NCBI RefSeq assembly: GCF_963678635.1
Contig: NC_087065.1
Span: forward strand, 24,569,254-24,633,253
DNA: 64,000 nt
Direction: 5' to 3'
Source: Symsagittifera roscoffensis
Taxonomy: Eukaryota; Xenacoelomorpha; Acoela; Convolutidae
Below, piece after piece: positions 24,466-35,700 of this stretch. Positions within the stretch are counted from its first letter, which is position 1. Each line of letters begins with the position of its first letter. The notes under the pieces are model-generated. The model ran no database searches, was not told the origin of the DNA, and was given only the letters and a program-made list of their open reading frames with translations. The position numbers and the translations under genes were made by a program.

Positions 24466-25346
24466 GCATAAATTTCCCAATTTCGTCGAAAAACGGAATA
24501 AAAAGAATGGTATTGGTTTCTGTGATGTCGTAGAGGGTAGAGTCGATGCTTATTCAACGTTTAGCAATATTTTCTCACTTTTAAGAGTAGCTTTACTTTA
24601 TTTCGCCCGTCTACAGCTTGACTTCAATTGATGAATATTTTTTGTTTTGAGCACTAATCGATATAACAATTACAACAGTCGGAAGAAAATACATCGTTCA
24701 TACAGTCAATTAGAATTGCGATAAGTAAATTTGCGATAGAAATCAAAAGCTACTACATCAGCTTCAACAAATCCCACTTAAATTAACTTTTGGGTCATCA
24801 ATTTAGGGTCTTGACCGTAATTTGATGGAGCTCGAAAAATGACATTGTTAGTCTTCATGCAAAGATGACAAAATTTTCGAAAATATTTTTCAAAAAATCC
24901 GCTCCCATGAATTGATGTATTTGATTTAAGGGAAATTCTGACTGAAGTTCTTGTTAGTTTCAAAGTTGCTATATTTTTCTTTATAGAAATCACAAGCTAA
25001 TTATAATTTTATGTTCGATTATTTTTGTTATGATCAGGGGTGTAAGAAATGAGCCTTTCCCACTTTCTCTCGAAATTTCACTTTTGCCATTTTTTTTAGT
25101 TGTGTTATGTGTTTTTATGGCTGAAAGCGTGATGTGACAGATTTATTGACAATTAAAGTTTTTTCACCATCAAATTTTCTTTTCATTTATGCAACGTAAG
25201 AGTAGTTTTCAAAACTGAAATTCAAATATGAGGTGAATGGAATAAAATTTTCAAAAAATTTAATTCTCAGTTGTTATATGTGTTATGGAAATAATAAACC
25301 AAATTCTCAAAGGACTGTGGATTACCAAATTTCACAATATCAAAAC

Positions 25347-25779
25347 CAGAGGCGTATTAAGGGGTAGGCGGCGGGGTCGCGGACACCCCTTTCCCTGAAT
25401 TCGACCCCCGGGCCAACCCAAAGGGTCCCCCTTTTGTACTGTTTTGAGATAACCATTTTGGTGACCAACCCTAAAGTTTTTCTAAAGGCGAATATATACT
25501 AACGATTCGCCAAAATATACTAACTTTGAGGGGGGAGCGCGCGCCGAGAAACCCGACTTTTTGGTCAAAACTTTCTAAGAAGTGTCTAAAAACGCGTTTT
25601 TTTGGCAATTTTTCAAAAATTGCCTGCGGCGCTGAAAATTTGCCAAATGCTTGGGAACAGCCGAATCTTATAAATGCTTGGGAAGAGCTGGGAAAATCAA
25701 ACTGATCGACCTGAAAAAAATCTTTAAAAAATTTTCAAAAACCCGCCCCACCCTCGAAATAATCCTAGATCTGCCCCTG
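25347..25779 (+). mobile_element. hAT-like non-autonomous element with perfect 8-bp target duplication
   Basis: A 433-base element beginning CAGAGGCGTATTAAG and ending CTAGATCTGCCCCTG. It is flanked by ATCAAAAC on both sides (25339-25346 and 25780-25787). CAGNG termini with 8-bp duplications are the hallmark of the hAT superfamily. No transposase sequence is present, so it depended on an enzyme supplied elsewhere. Confidence 0.85.
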
Positions 25780-26379
25780 ATCAAAACTATTAAAAACATT
25801 TCACAGAAAAAAATTACAAAATTTGGTGCAAGTAAATGGAGTTTTTTCTGTCTTGAATAAATAAGGCTAACACCAACATTTTTAGGGTGTTCCAAATATG
25901 AATTTTATTTTTTCATATTCAGCTTTAGAGCATCAACCCTGGTATTTTTTTTCCTCGCGGCAACCTTTGCGGAAACTAGAGCTTACAAAGAAAATTTTTT
26001 TATGATATTTTTTGAATGGTCAAATGTTTGCGTGCTATTACCTCATTAACCGTCTGCTTGTGTTTGAACTTTCTGCTTGTGTTTTTTTAGCAGGGGGAGA
26101 TAGTTCAATTGGTCAATACGGGTAAGAAGGATCGGGGTGATGGGTTACTCATTTGATAAAAAAAAACAGCCCAAGCAGAAATTTCCCAACTTCGTCAAAA
26201 TTTGGAACAAAAAAAGTGTGATTGGGGCTCTTTTTCCTCCCCCCCCCCCACCACCTCACATGAGCATCAATATTATGGTCTAATGCAGGATTTTACAAGG
26301 TTATTTATGAAGACGAAATATGTTTGTCTTGGCCTAAGTTATTGGCATATTAGTAACAATAATTTGTCATTAAAAGTTC

Positions 26380-26670
26380 TTTTCCGTGCCCTCAGATTTC
26401 AAGCCCTTTTTTCTTTCCCCCGCTCTTGACTCAAGAACCAATCTCTGAACACCACATTCAGTTCGTGCCCCTTGCCCTAGAGGTACTGGGTTCTGACACA
26501 CTCGTCATCGCAATCTTCCTTGCAAGCTCTTCTTCGTCATCGGAACTGATTACGATCGCTTCCCACGCCTTCAGCTATTTGTAGGCTCGCATCGACTGCC
26601 TGATTCGGCAGCCCCTTCACTTTAGATTCCCTATTCAAGCAAAAGGAATTGTGCAAACTTAGGCAAACGT
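26380..26670 (-). pseudogene. Decayed coding fragment of distinct composition, unidentified
   Basis: This patch is clearly richer in G and C than its surroundings and lacks the array's repeats. Read on the minus strand it contains a protein-like run of about 39 codons (including AIVISSDDEEELARKIAM) ending at a TGA near 26457, with a TAG in front of it. An acidic serine/aspartate stretch like this is common in retroelement ORFs and in linkers of nuclear proteins. I cannot assign a family. A plus-strand frame is also open here. Confidence 0.35.
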
Positions 26671-26722
26671 TCTTCGCCAAGTCCTCCTCCACCCTCGAGA
26701 AAACCCAAGATCCGCCCCAGAT
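26668..26722 (+). mobile_element. Right-end scrap of a hAT-like element
   Basis: Only the terminal part (CACCCTCGAGAAAACCCAAG, then ATCCGCCCC) of the family is present. Confidence 0.45.
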
Positions 26723-27016
26723 AAAAAAAAAACAAAGAAAATTACTAAAATTGGTGTAGGTAAATGGATTTTTTTTTTCTGTCTTAGATAAATAAGACTA
26801 TCACGAACAATTTTGAGGTGCTGCAGATATGACTTTTATTTTTTCATATTCAGCTTGAGAGCATCAAAGCTGGTACTTTTGTTTTCCTCGCGGCAATCTT
26901 TGCGGAAACTAAAGCTTACAAAACAAAAATTCTTTTTTGATCTTTTTCGAATGGTCAAATATTTGCGTGATCTTGCCTCATCAACCATCTGCTTGAGTTT
27001 GAACAGTTTTTTTCTT

Positions 27017-27100
27017 GAGCTGGGGGAGATAGCTCAATTGGTCAATACGGGTAATGAGGGGCGAGGGGGGTTGCTCATTTGATCCACAAAACCAGCTCAA
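27017..27100 (+). repeat. tRNA-like head in array unit (best copy)
   Basis: GGGGGAGATAGCTCAATTGG, followed by TCAATACGGG, gives the most convincing acceptor-plus-A-box appearance. A TTGCTCATTTGATCC string follows. This suggests that the array unit has a tRNA-derived (SINE-like) component. Confidence 0.4.
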
Positions 27101-28128
27101 GCTTAACTTTCCCAATTTCGTCGAAAATCGGAACAAAAACAGTGTGATTGGTCCTCTTCCCCCCCCACCTCATATGAGCATCAATTTTATGGTCTAACGC
27201 AAGATTTTACAAGGTTAAATATGAAGACCGAATATGTTTGTCATGGCCTAATTTGTTGGCTTGTCAATTTTAATGACAATCGGACAATGCAAACAGTAAT
27301 TTTAATTATAAAAAATTGCAGGCGGGGGGCGGGGGGGGGGGGCGAAAAAGAGTCGTGATCGGTTTCTGTGGTGTCGTAGAGGGTGGAGTGGATGCTTATT
27401 CAATCATTGGGAATTTTTTCGCACTTCTAAGAGTCGCTTTACTATCCTTCGGCCATCTATGAGTTGATTTCAATTGATGCACTTTTTTGGTTTGAAGCGA
27501 ATTTTCCTTGAGCAACAATCGATGCAACAATTACAACAGTCGAGAGAATATACATCGTTCATACAGACAGTTAGAATAACGATAAGCAAGTTTGCGATGG
27601 GAATAAGTAATTACGAAATCAAATGTCAGAACAACTTCAAAAATTACACCTAAATTGATATTTTTGGCGCAGAAAATTTGGTCAAGATAGGGTCCTGGCA
27701 GAGGTTTGGTGGTACTTGAAAAAGGACTTTGTTTGTCGGCACTTATCCAGTTCCCTTCATTTGATTTTTTCTGAAATTCAATATATGGAAGTCAATTAAA
27801 AAATGATTTTTCTCAATGTAAACTGCATTAAAGCGTGGCTCTCTTCCAGTTTCCTACCCCCCTCGTAAAATTCCAAAATAAAAATGTTCAAAAATTGTTA
27901 ACACAGCGTTTTGCATATTAGAAATATTGACCAAAAAATTGTTCACCTGTTCACGCTGACCCGTTGTAATGCAGTTTTTGTCATGATAAATCATTTTAAA
28001 TCAACTTTTTAAAGGGGAGGGGGGTGAATAGTTTACAAGATCCAAAAAACCAATAAAGTATCAAAATCATTCTAGAAACCACGTAAAAATGGGGTTTCTT
28101 TTTGCGATAAATTAAAAATGCCTGCCAT

Positions 28129-29254
28129 CAGGGGCGGATTTAGGGAAGAGTGGGGGTGGGCGGACGCCTCTTCCCCTCGGGATTCGACCCCCTGCCGACC
28201 CAAAGGGTCCCTCCTTTGCACTATTTTGAGATATCTTTTTTTGGTAACGGAGACTAAAATCTGGAGTTTGTTTACTCGAAAAACATTTTCGAAATTGTTT
28301 TAACCCGACAATATTTGTAGCTTTTTTATGAAACTGCGCAGTTTTCTAAAGTTTATTAGTGTTCCAAAGTTCTCAGTTTTGCCAGTCTTAGGTTTTTATC
28401 TCGTTGAGCAAATAGTTTCTGGTTTCTCGGCAAAATAAAGTTTTATTTTTTTGTTTTTTTTCTGTCTTTGATTTTTTGGTCTCGCTAGGTTTTGGGGTAG
28501 CCGAAGTTCGCTAAAACAAAGTGTTAAATGGATACCTCACAAAAATCTCACCTAGGACTTTGAGGAGAAGAACGTTTGAGTTTTTTGGGGAGGCATTTTC
28601 GGGAGTTTTCGATCAAAAATTTCTCCAAGTCAGGGTTTAGGTTGCAGAAAGTGCCAAAATACAAACAGCGCATTGGATATTTACTGCCTCAGAGAAAATG
28701 GAACATAAAATTAGCACCTGTTATGGATAAGAAACACTTTTTTGGTTTTTTTTGTACACTATATTCAAATTTCCACTATAGTTTCTATTTTTGAAGAATC
28801 GGTTGTTTCAGAGCAAGTAGTTACCAAACACGCAAGCCTGTAAACTCATGGCCAAGGGCAAAAAACGAGACTTTCGACGATATGAATTGACTTCTCACAT
28901 GGTTCACTGGGTTTTTCCCCCAACTAAGAACCACTTTTAACTTACTCGCGTCAGCTCCAGCTAGAACACTCTCACAGCATTTTTTGGCGCCAATATATAC
29001 TAACTTTGAGGGGGGAATGCGCGCCGAAAAAACGCAACTTTTTTGGTAAAAGTTTTTCAAAAAGTGACTAAGAGCGCCTTTTTGGCCTATTTTTTCAAAA
29101 CTTTGCCTGCGGCGCAGAAATTTCGGCCAAAACAGGGTCTTTGTAAAGCTTTGGGAGAGCTCAGAAAATCAATTTGGTCGACCTAAAAAAAATTCGGGAC
29201 AAGAATTTTGAAAATCTGCCACCCCCCTTCGAGAAACTCCTGGATCCGCCCCTG
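28129..29254 (+). mobile_element. hAT-like element with both termini and a 720-bp internal insertion
   Basis: It begins CAGGGGCGGATTTAGG and ends CCTGGATCCGCCCCTG, so the termini are inverted repeats of about 12 bases. The flanks CCTGCCAT (28121-28128) and CCTACCCT (29255-29262) match at six of eight positions, consistent with an aged 8-bp target duplication. The left part holds the family's GGGTCCCTCCTTTG block and the right part its GCGCGCCG block. Between them, 28265-28985 is foreign to other copies. Confidence 0.75.
28265..28985 (+). repeat. Left arm of a ~720-bp inverted repeat
   Basis: This is the reverse complement, with moderate divergence, of 29448-30190. Paired landmarks are a CGAAATTGTTTTAACCCGAC end, a GTCAGGGTTTAGG block and a GCTCCAGCTAGAACACTCTC end. 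The plus-strand frame 28576-28794 is not coding. Confidence 0.8.
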
Positions 29255-29447
29255 CCTACCCTAATCTCTGAAAAAATCGCGATCTTTCCCATTATATCAC
29301 TAGCCCAGCCAATAAACAAATAAAACATTGCCTCCCCACGCCGTGATTTTACTATGGTGGGACTACAATTTACTGGAAGGGGATTCAAAAAGGGAAAAAC
29401 TCAAATAACCTTGATAGTTTTCTCGAAGTGACGTCCTTGAGGAGAAA

Positions 29448-30190
29448 ATTGAAATGCTGTGAGAGTGTTCTAGCTGGAGCTGACGCGAGAAAATTAGGTT
29501 AAAAGTGAATCTTAATTTAAAAAAAAAAGAAAAGTCAATTCATTTTCTCGAATGTCCCGTTTTTTGCACTGGGCCATGAGTTTACAGGCTTACGTATTTG
29601 GTAACTACTTGCTCTGAAACAACTGATTCTTCAGAAGTAGAAACTATAGCGGAAATCTGAATATAGTGTACAAAAACCAAAAAATTTCTCCTTATCCATA
29701 ACAAGTGCTATTTTTATGTTCAATTTTCTCGGAGGCAAAAATTGTCCTACGCGCTGAATGTATTTTGGCACTTTCTAAAACCTAAACCCTGACTTGGAAA
29801 AAATGTTGATCGAAAACTCCCGAAAACCTTAAAGCCTAGAAACCAAAAAGTTTAAAAGTTTCTTCTCAAATCCCTAGTTGTGACTTTTGAGAGGTATCCA
29901 TTTAACAGTACGTTTTAGCAAAATTCCGTTGCCCCAAAATCTAGAGAGACCAAAAAACTGAAAAAACAACGGTAAATAAAAACAAAAAAAAACTTTAACT
30001 TGCAGAGAAACCAGAAACTATTTGCTGAATGAGATAAAAAAACTAAGACTGGCAAAACTGAGAATTTTGGAAAATAAAATAATATTTTTAAAACTGCGTA
30101 AGTTCATAAGAAAGCTACAAATGTTGTCGGATCGAAACAATTTCGAAAATATATTTTTTAAGTAAGCAAAATCCAGATTTTGAAAGAAAA
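29448..30190 (-). repeat. Right arm of a ~720-bp inverted repeat
   Basis: Reverse-complement partner of 28265-28985, about 460 bases from it. The minus-strand frame 30018-30332 overlaps its outer end and is not convincing. Confidence 0.8.
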
Positions 30191-30254
30191 CGGAAACTTT
30201 TGTTTGAAAAAAACTGTTTGAAAGATCAAGTTGCCTGGTTTTCGTAACAAGCAG

Positions 30255-30464
30255 CTTCACTGTGGTAGAAATCCAGGTCGCGATTTGACTGCTCCCTACC
30301 ACATTGATTACAATATTGCAAAACGTTGCCAATCAATGTCCATACTTGATGCCAGCTCCTTGAATCAAGCTAGTTTTACTTACGCTACCGCTCTCTATCC
30401 AAAAACTAGTTTCGCAATCGGTTATCGTCAGCTCCGGTCTCAGCCTAAACCTCAACTCCATTAA
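30255..30464 (+). CDS. Putative terminal exon, unknown protein (70 codons)
   Basis: After a pyrimidine-containing tract ending GTAACAAGCAG, an open frame runs to a TAA at 30462-30464. Its composition is protein-like and unlike the repeats (GRDLTAPYHIDYNIAKRCQS, later ALYPKTSFAIGYRQL). An AATAAA lies at about 30553, within range for polyadenylation. I do not recognise the family. Short repeated aromatic/Pro motifs would suit a structural or cytoskeletal peptide, but that is a guess. No upstream exon could be found because inverted repeats fill the region. It may equally be a stranded pseudogene fragment. Confidence 0.4.
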   Translation, partial: LHCGRNPGRDLTAPYHIDYNIAKRCQSMSILDASSLNQASFTYATALYPKTSFAIGYRQLRSQPKPQLH

Positions 30465-30495
30465 TTCTATAAAAACCGTTCAATACAACCCGTGA

Positions 30496-31250
30496 CGAAT
30501 TAGATTTCAGGTTCTTTTTATTAAAAGCTTAAGTTAAAGTCGTGTCCAATAAGAAATAAACTTCCTTTTTAGGTAGAAATAATTGGAAATTGTTGATTTT
30601 TGAGTAGTAAATCAAGTTTATTTATTTTATTGTAACTTTTAGAGAATAGCTCAAAGTTTGAGTTTTTCGAAGCAATTTTCTGGAAATTTTAATCCATACT
30701 GATCGTGCGGGATCATCAACTTTGAAAATTTTCAGAAGTATATTGAGAAAATAAGAACCTTGTTGGGGGAAATTTGACAATTTTGGGAATCGGGTAAGGG
30801 ACTAAAAGAGTCTTTGATATATTATCAAACGACTTTTTGATCAATTTTAATCTTTCGAGAATAAAAAAAGTAGTTTCTTCCTTGTCAGGTGTAAATCAGC
30901 CGTAAGTTTAAAGCTTTGTTACTCAATACATGGTTCAAAAGTAAATTCTTTGATTGCGTAAGTTTCTCTATTGAGATCTTTGCCTAGTCGGATAACTTTA
31001 TTTTTTACAAAATAAACGTCCACAGATTTTCTGGTAAGTAACCCAAAAAATTCAAAGGTGTTTGATGGACATTTTTCAAATGATGACTTAGGTTTTTGAA
31101 ATTTAAAAAACAGTTCACTTTCAGAAAAAGCTGGACTCTGATTGGTTGTTCTCCAAAAAAAACAGTGTTACTGAAAGAATACTCAATTCTGATTGATTGA
31201 CTTTCCCTCAGCAACCGAAAAAAAAAACAATCTAATTTTAGTTTTTTTTT
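30496..31250. repeat. Dispersed direct repeat, copy 1 (offset about 1.35 kb)
   Basis: Blocks here recur in the same order at 31850-32650: GTGTCCAAT(A/C)AGAAATAAA, TAGAG(A/G)ATAGCTCAAA, GTAAGTAAC, GCTGGACTCTGATT, and AATACTCAATTCTGATTG. Divergence is appreciable, so the duplication is old. No gene was seen in it. Confidence 0.65.
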
Positions 31251-31271
31251 TCAAAATGAAAAGCAGTCGCT

Positions 31272-31577
31272 CTAAAGTTTATCGTTGAATAGTTGAGCCA
31301 CATATATAGAGTCAGGCATCTCTGGGTAGTTAGTTCCCATATGATCAGACACTTCCTCCATCATTAGCATTGGTCGAAGATGGTTCTCTGTGATGGGTGT
31401 TTGCATCAGATGATGTTCAACGAAATACCATCACATCACTTTCACCATATGCCAGACCTGGACTTGGATGTCCATTCGTGCCAAATATACTCCCGACACT
31501 GTTTCTCGTACTTGGATTTGTACTAAATCTGGTGAAAGTTCAACCGAGAACATAAGGTTGCAGTCTGCTGTTTTGCA
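31272..31577 (-). pseudogene. Possible decayed exon with one in-frame TGA
   Basis: On the minus strand a splice-acceptor-like TGATCTTCCCAG is followed at 31577 by 102 codons ending TAG at 31272-31274. One in-frame TGA at 31431-31433 is the only interruption. The translation looks natural (for example LVQIQVRETVSGVYLARMDI, later PMLMMEEVSDHMGTNYPEMP) and differs from the AT-rich flanks. I do not recognise the family. The TGA makes a pseudogene likely. A sequencing error or an unannotated intron is also possible. Confidence 0.35.
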
Positions 31578-31849
31578 CTGGGAAGATCACTTTAGAGTAA
31601 TAAGGTGACTAAAAAGACTGAGTGAAAACAAGAAAAATGACTGATTTAAAACTGAGAAAGGAGGTTGTCGACGTTTGTTAAGTTAAAACTAAAATGTTTA
31701 GAGTTGAGAAAGGAGGGGTAGTTGAAGGTAGTTAAAATGAAAATAAAAAGATCTTTGGTTAAGAGTGAGGGGTACCGTAAATTCAAATGTGTGGGTTAAA
31801 CCAATCAGAAATGATTTTCCTTATCTGGTCTGTAGTCGTGGTTAATTAG

Positions 31850-32650
31850 ATTTGAGATTTAAGGTTCTTTTTTTGAAAGCTTACATTGAAGTCGTGTCCA
31901 ATCAGAAATAAATTTCATTTTTAGGTTTTTTCTAAACATTGTTTTTTCCAATTTAAAAAAAGGTCCTTTTTGTTCTGGTTGTCGTATCCAATCAGAGGAA
32001 ATTTAACTTTTGAGGGCTAAAATCTTCCAAATAAAAAAAAATAGTCACAAGGGATTTTGCATAATTAAATCACCACAGGTTTGCTGTAAAAAAATTATTG
32101 CCAAAATAAGTAACATAAGAAAAAAATTATAACAAGTAGCTTCTCTGAAAGTTTTCTCGTCGAGTCAAATGAAATTTTTGAATAGAATCAATGAGAAATT
32201 GTAGATTTTTGAGTAGATGTTTTTAATATAATAACTAGTTTTTTTTTAATTTGATGTAAATTTTAGAGGATAGCTCAAATTCGTGAATTTTTCAAAACAA
32301 ATCTCTGGAAATCTTAATCCAAACCTGACAATGTGGGATTTTCATCTTTTTCATCAATAAGAAAATCAATTGGAGTTTTTTTTTTATGTAAGTAACTCAA
32401 AAAAAGTCAAATGTTTTTTGAAGACATTTGTCAAATGATGATTTAGGTTTTTGAAAATTATTGAACAGTTGCTGCACTTTTAAAAAATGCTGGACTCTGA
32501 TTAGTTGGTTTCCAAAAAAACGTGTTACTAAGAGAATACTCAATTCTGATTGGTTGGTTTTTCCTCAGCAACCAAAAATAATGACTTCATTCTTATTTTT
32601 TTACGTGAAAACTAATCGCCCTATCTTTTGTATAACTATTTGAAATCATT
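31850..32650. repeat. Dispersed direct repeat, copy 2
   Basis: Diverged second copy of 30496-31250. It ends about 130 bases before the DNA polymerase relic. Confidence 0.65.
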
Positions 32651-32782
32651 TTCAATAGTTGTGAGCAATCAAAGTAATTAAAATAATCGATTATTTTTTT
32701 GGACAGTTCAAATATCCCCTTTTTGAAGGAACCAAGTAATTTCAAATAATTTTGGTACTGCTGAGTCTCCTACTTTTTTTCA

Positions 32783-35700
32783 GTGCCGGCAATCAACAGG
32801 AATGAAAAAAGACATGCAAAGGTTGTGACAAAGAATAATGGAGGTCCGTTTCAGCTCTACATCGCAGGAGTTGTGTGCGAGGAGTCACTTGTTTTCCGGA
32901 AGCTAACACTTTTTACTTACAACCAGCCAGAAATGAACTTCATGAACTTCATTCAAGCTCATGAACTTCATTCAAGCAAGAAGCACGTAATGTCAACCCC
33001 AAAATTAGCAAAGTGTGTTTCGTGTGGAAACAAATCTCCGTGATATTATTCACTTGAAAATATCGTAGAAAAGGGCACGGGTTGAAAGCAAGAAAAACAA
33101 GTGATTCAGTTGCTGTTTTGAATAAATCTTGGAAAACGAAGAAAATGGTGGTCAGCTAGTAGATGAGTTAAATGCTTGTCAACACTGCTTGACAGATAGC
33201 GGGATGAAAAAAAGACGCCATAAGGTAAAACTGGATCAAGTGTTTGATAAACTTGATTGTGCAGCAAAAATCAAAATTGCCCTGAGATTTGTGTTACGTA
33301 ATATAGGAACCATTGGTTTTCGTTTATTCTACGTTCATGAAAAAAAATACTTTTTGATAATTTTATGCTGCTTTATACTAAAGCAGACGTGACGACTAAA
33401 CAGAACAAGGTCAAAAATCAAGATATCATTGAATTTTGCACGCACACAAGAGAGACAAAATACGAAACGGAGATTGAAGTTGATCACTAATGTAACAATT
33501 TTTGGGGCACCGCTTAAAAAGGTACACATGGGGTTTCCAGATTCAATAATTCCCCGACCACTTCTAAGAAATTATCAAGTTAACTGTTTGGTATCGGATG
33601 TGCACCAGACAAGGATAACTCGTGATAGTTTCGAGCACTTGCAGTTGAATTGCATAGAACAATCAATCTTGAAACATCCACATTGAGATTTTTCATTGTT
33701 CCTTTTGAAAACGTGAGTTATGATCCGAATCAGTTTCGTGGCGTTTCGATAGATAATCTTCCAATAATGGAAGATTTAGTAAAATCAAAATATATTTCTC
33801 CACAATGCCGATAATGAAGATGGCGACTTCGTCGTTGGAGAAATAACTCGGAGAAGTATCGGTAAATAGGAGAATGCAATAAAGCTACTTAGATACAACA
33901 ACCACATTTTTTACGTCAATAATATCGAAAATTTCTTCAATTGCTTACGAGGCCCAATTTGCGATAAATTTTTCCCACAAGGTAGACAATTTCAAAAAGC
34001 ATCTTCTACCATGCGAAGATCGAATTGAAATCATTTTCCTAAAAATGTTTACACTCTACGTGAGACCTTATTTGATAAACTGGATGGCTTCAATATTGAG
34101 TATACCGCAGAACAAATTTTGTTCAAAAACGTCACCATTTTTGACTTCGAATCATTTTGCGTGCCATCCGAAAAATCAAAACCGAACAAAACAATAACAT
34201 GAACCCAAATCAGTGTAAATATCATCCAATCTGCTAGACAAACCAATAGTTTTGTGTGACAAAGATCCACAATCACTCATTTTTGAATTTGTGTAAGCTT
34301 GGAATTGTTCGCGGAAAAAAATGAAGCGGAGATGTAATCAAAGTTTCTGAGTATTGAAAACAACGTCCAAAGCGGCTATACACTATTTTCATCATCCTTA
34401 AGGAACGAGGCAGTTTCAATAAAACTGACGCAAGCGAACATCGAGGACGAGGAAGAAACATACGGACCCACTCACTTTCTCAAGATTCGAAAAAAAACAT
34501 TTGATTGGTTTCATGCAACATCTAGAGAGCCAATATTCTACCAGTATTTGAACATAACAGTGAATATTCTACCAGTATTTGGACATAACAGTGGCCGGTA
34601 TGATCTCATCCCCTACCAAATCAACGAATTGAACCTTCAGTTACCAAGAAAGCAAACCATTGTGTTTCCTTCAAATTTGGATACCTTCAGCTTCTGGACA
34701 TTAAGAAGTTTTAGGTAGAGTTACTGCTTTAAATTCTTTTCTAAAAGCTCACAAAAAAGCATTCTTTAAAAACAAGCTGGATGAACAACAGCTACCGTCC
34801 TATGATGACTTTTACAGTAAATCGAAGAAAAGCAATCCTCTCGATAAAGAGTATGACGATTTTCAAAAAACATTCAATACTGGGATAATTGAAGAGGAAG
34901 CAAGGAAAAAAACATTCAACCGGACTGGAAAACTACAAATACTAGAAATCCATCTGGGAAGAGGAACACGTGTCAACATTTTGCAACTTTCTACGGTGGT
35001 TTAATTACAATGATGTCGTTCCTACCCTTGAAGCTCGGCAGAAAAAAAGCTAGTTTTATCGTAACAAAGGGATGGATATGTTAAAGATCGGCTGTAAACT
35101 AGCAAAACTAGCGAATATCTGTCTACACAAGTCAACCAACTATAAGTTTGACCAATTCTTTTCGAGTGATAGTGACTTGTTTGAAAAAATACGGGAAGAT
35201 TTGACCGGTGGCCCTCAATTGCTTTCACAAAGAAAGCAGTAGCAAGCGAAATGTTGATCGGAAATCCAACAAATTGCGTAAATCAGTCGACAGCATTGAT
35301 GCCAGTCAACTCTTTCATTACTCCATGTGTCAAGATTTGCTCAAAGGCTTGGCTTGTATACAAGATGGGACTACAGTGAAGAAACACAAAAAAAAACACG
35401 TTTGAAAATATGGTCATGTCTAATTTTCAAGCAACCAGGCCTCCATGCAAAATTGAGAGCTACTACATTACAAGAACACAAAAAAGCATTGCTTCAGTGT
35501 TGATGGTTATTGTAACCAGTGTAAGACTATTTTTGAAGCAATGGGTCATTGTTTCCGTTTTTGTCCTTGTCAATAAGCTAGTCCAAGCTTAACTGATGAT
35601 GATATCAATACAAACGAGGAACCAAGAAAAAAGGAATGGATAAGCTTCAAGAAGAATACATTCGAGAAAAAGGATACCCCATAGAAGAAATGTGGGAGTG

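Larger units (their letters stand above)
18964..28128. repeat. Irregular array of diverged 1.3-2.9 kb repeat units
   Basis: The same ordered landmarks recur. A CTTTACTATATTTCGGCC-type block is at about 20450, 21730, 22988, 24590 and 27430. A TCAACTTAGGGTCTTGAC-type block is at about 20700, 21955, 23230, 24795 and 27690. A TTAGTTGTGTTATGTG-type block is at about 19560, 21020, 23480 and 25100. Units differ in length because parts are missing or hAT-like elements are present. The ~180-base core of the 5-12 kb foldbacks appears near 19040, 22710, 26220 and 27150. Short open frames here have no natural composition and change between units. Confidence 0.7.
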
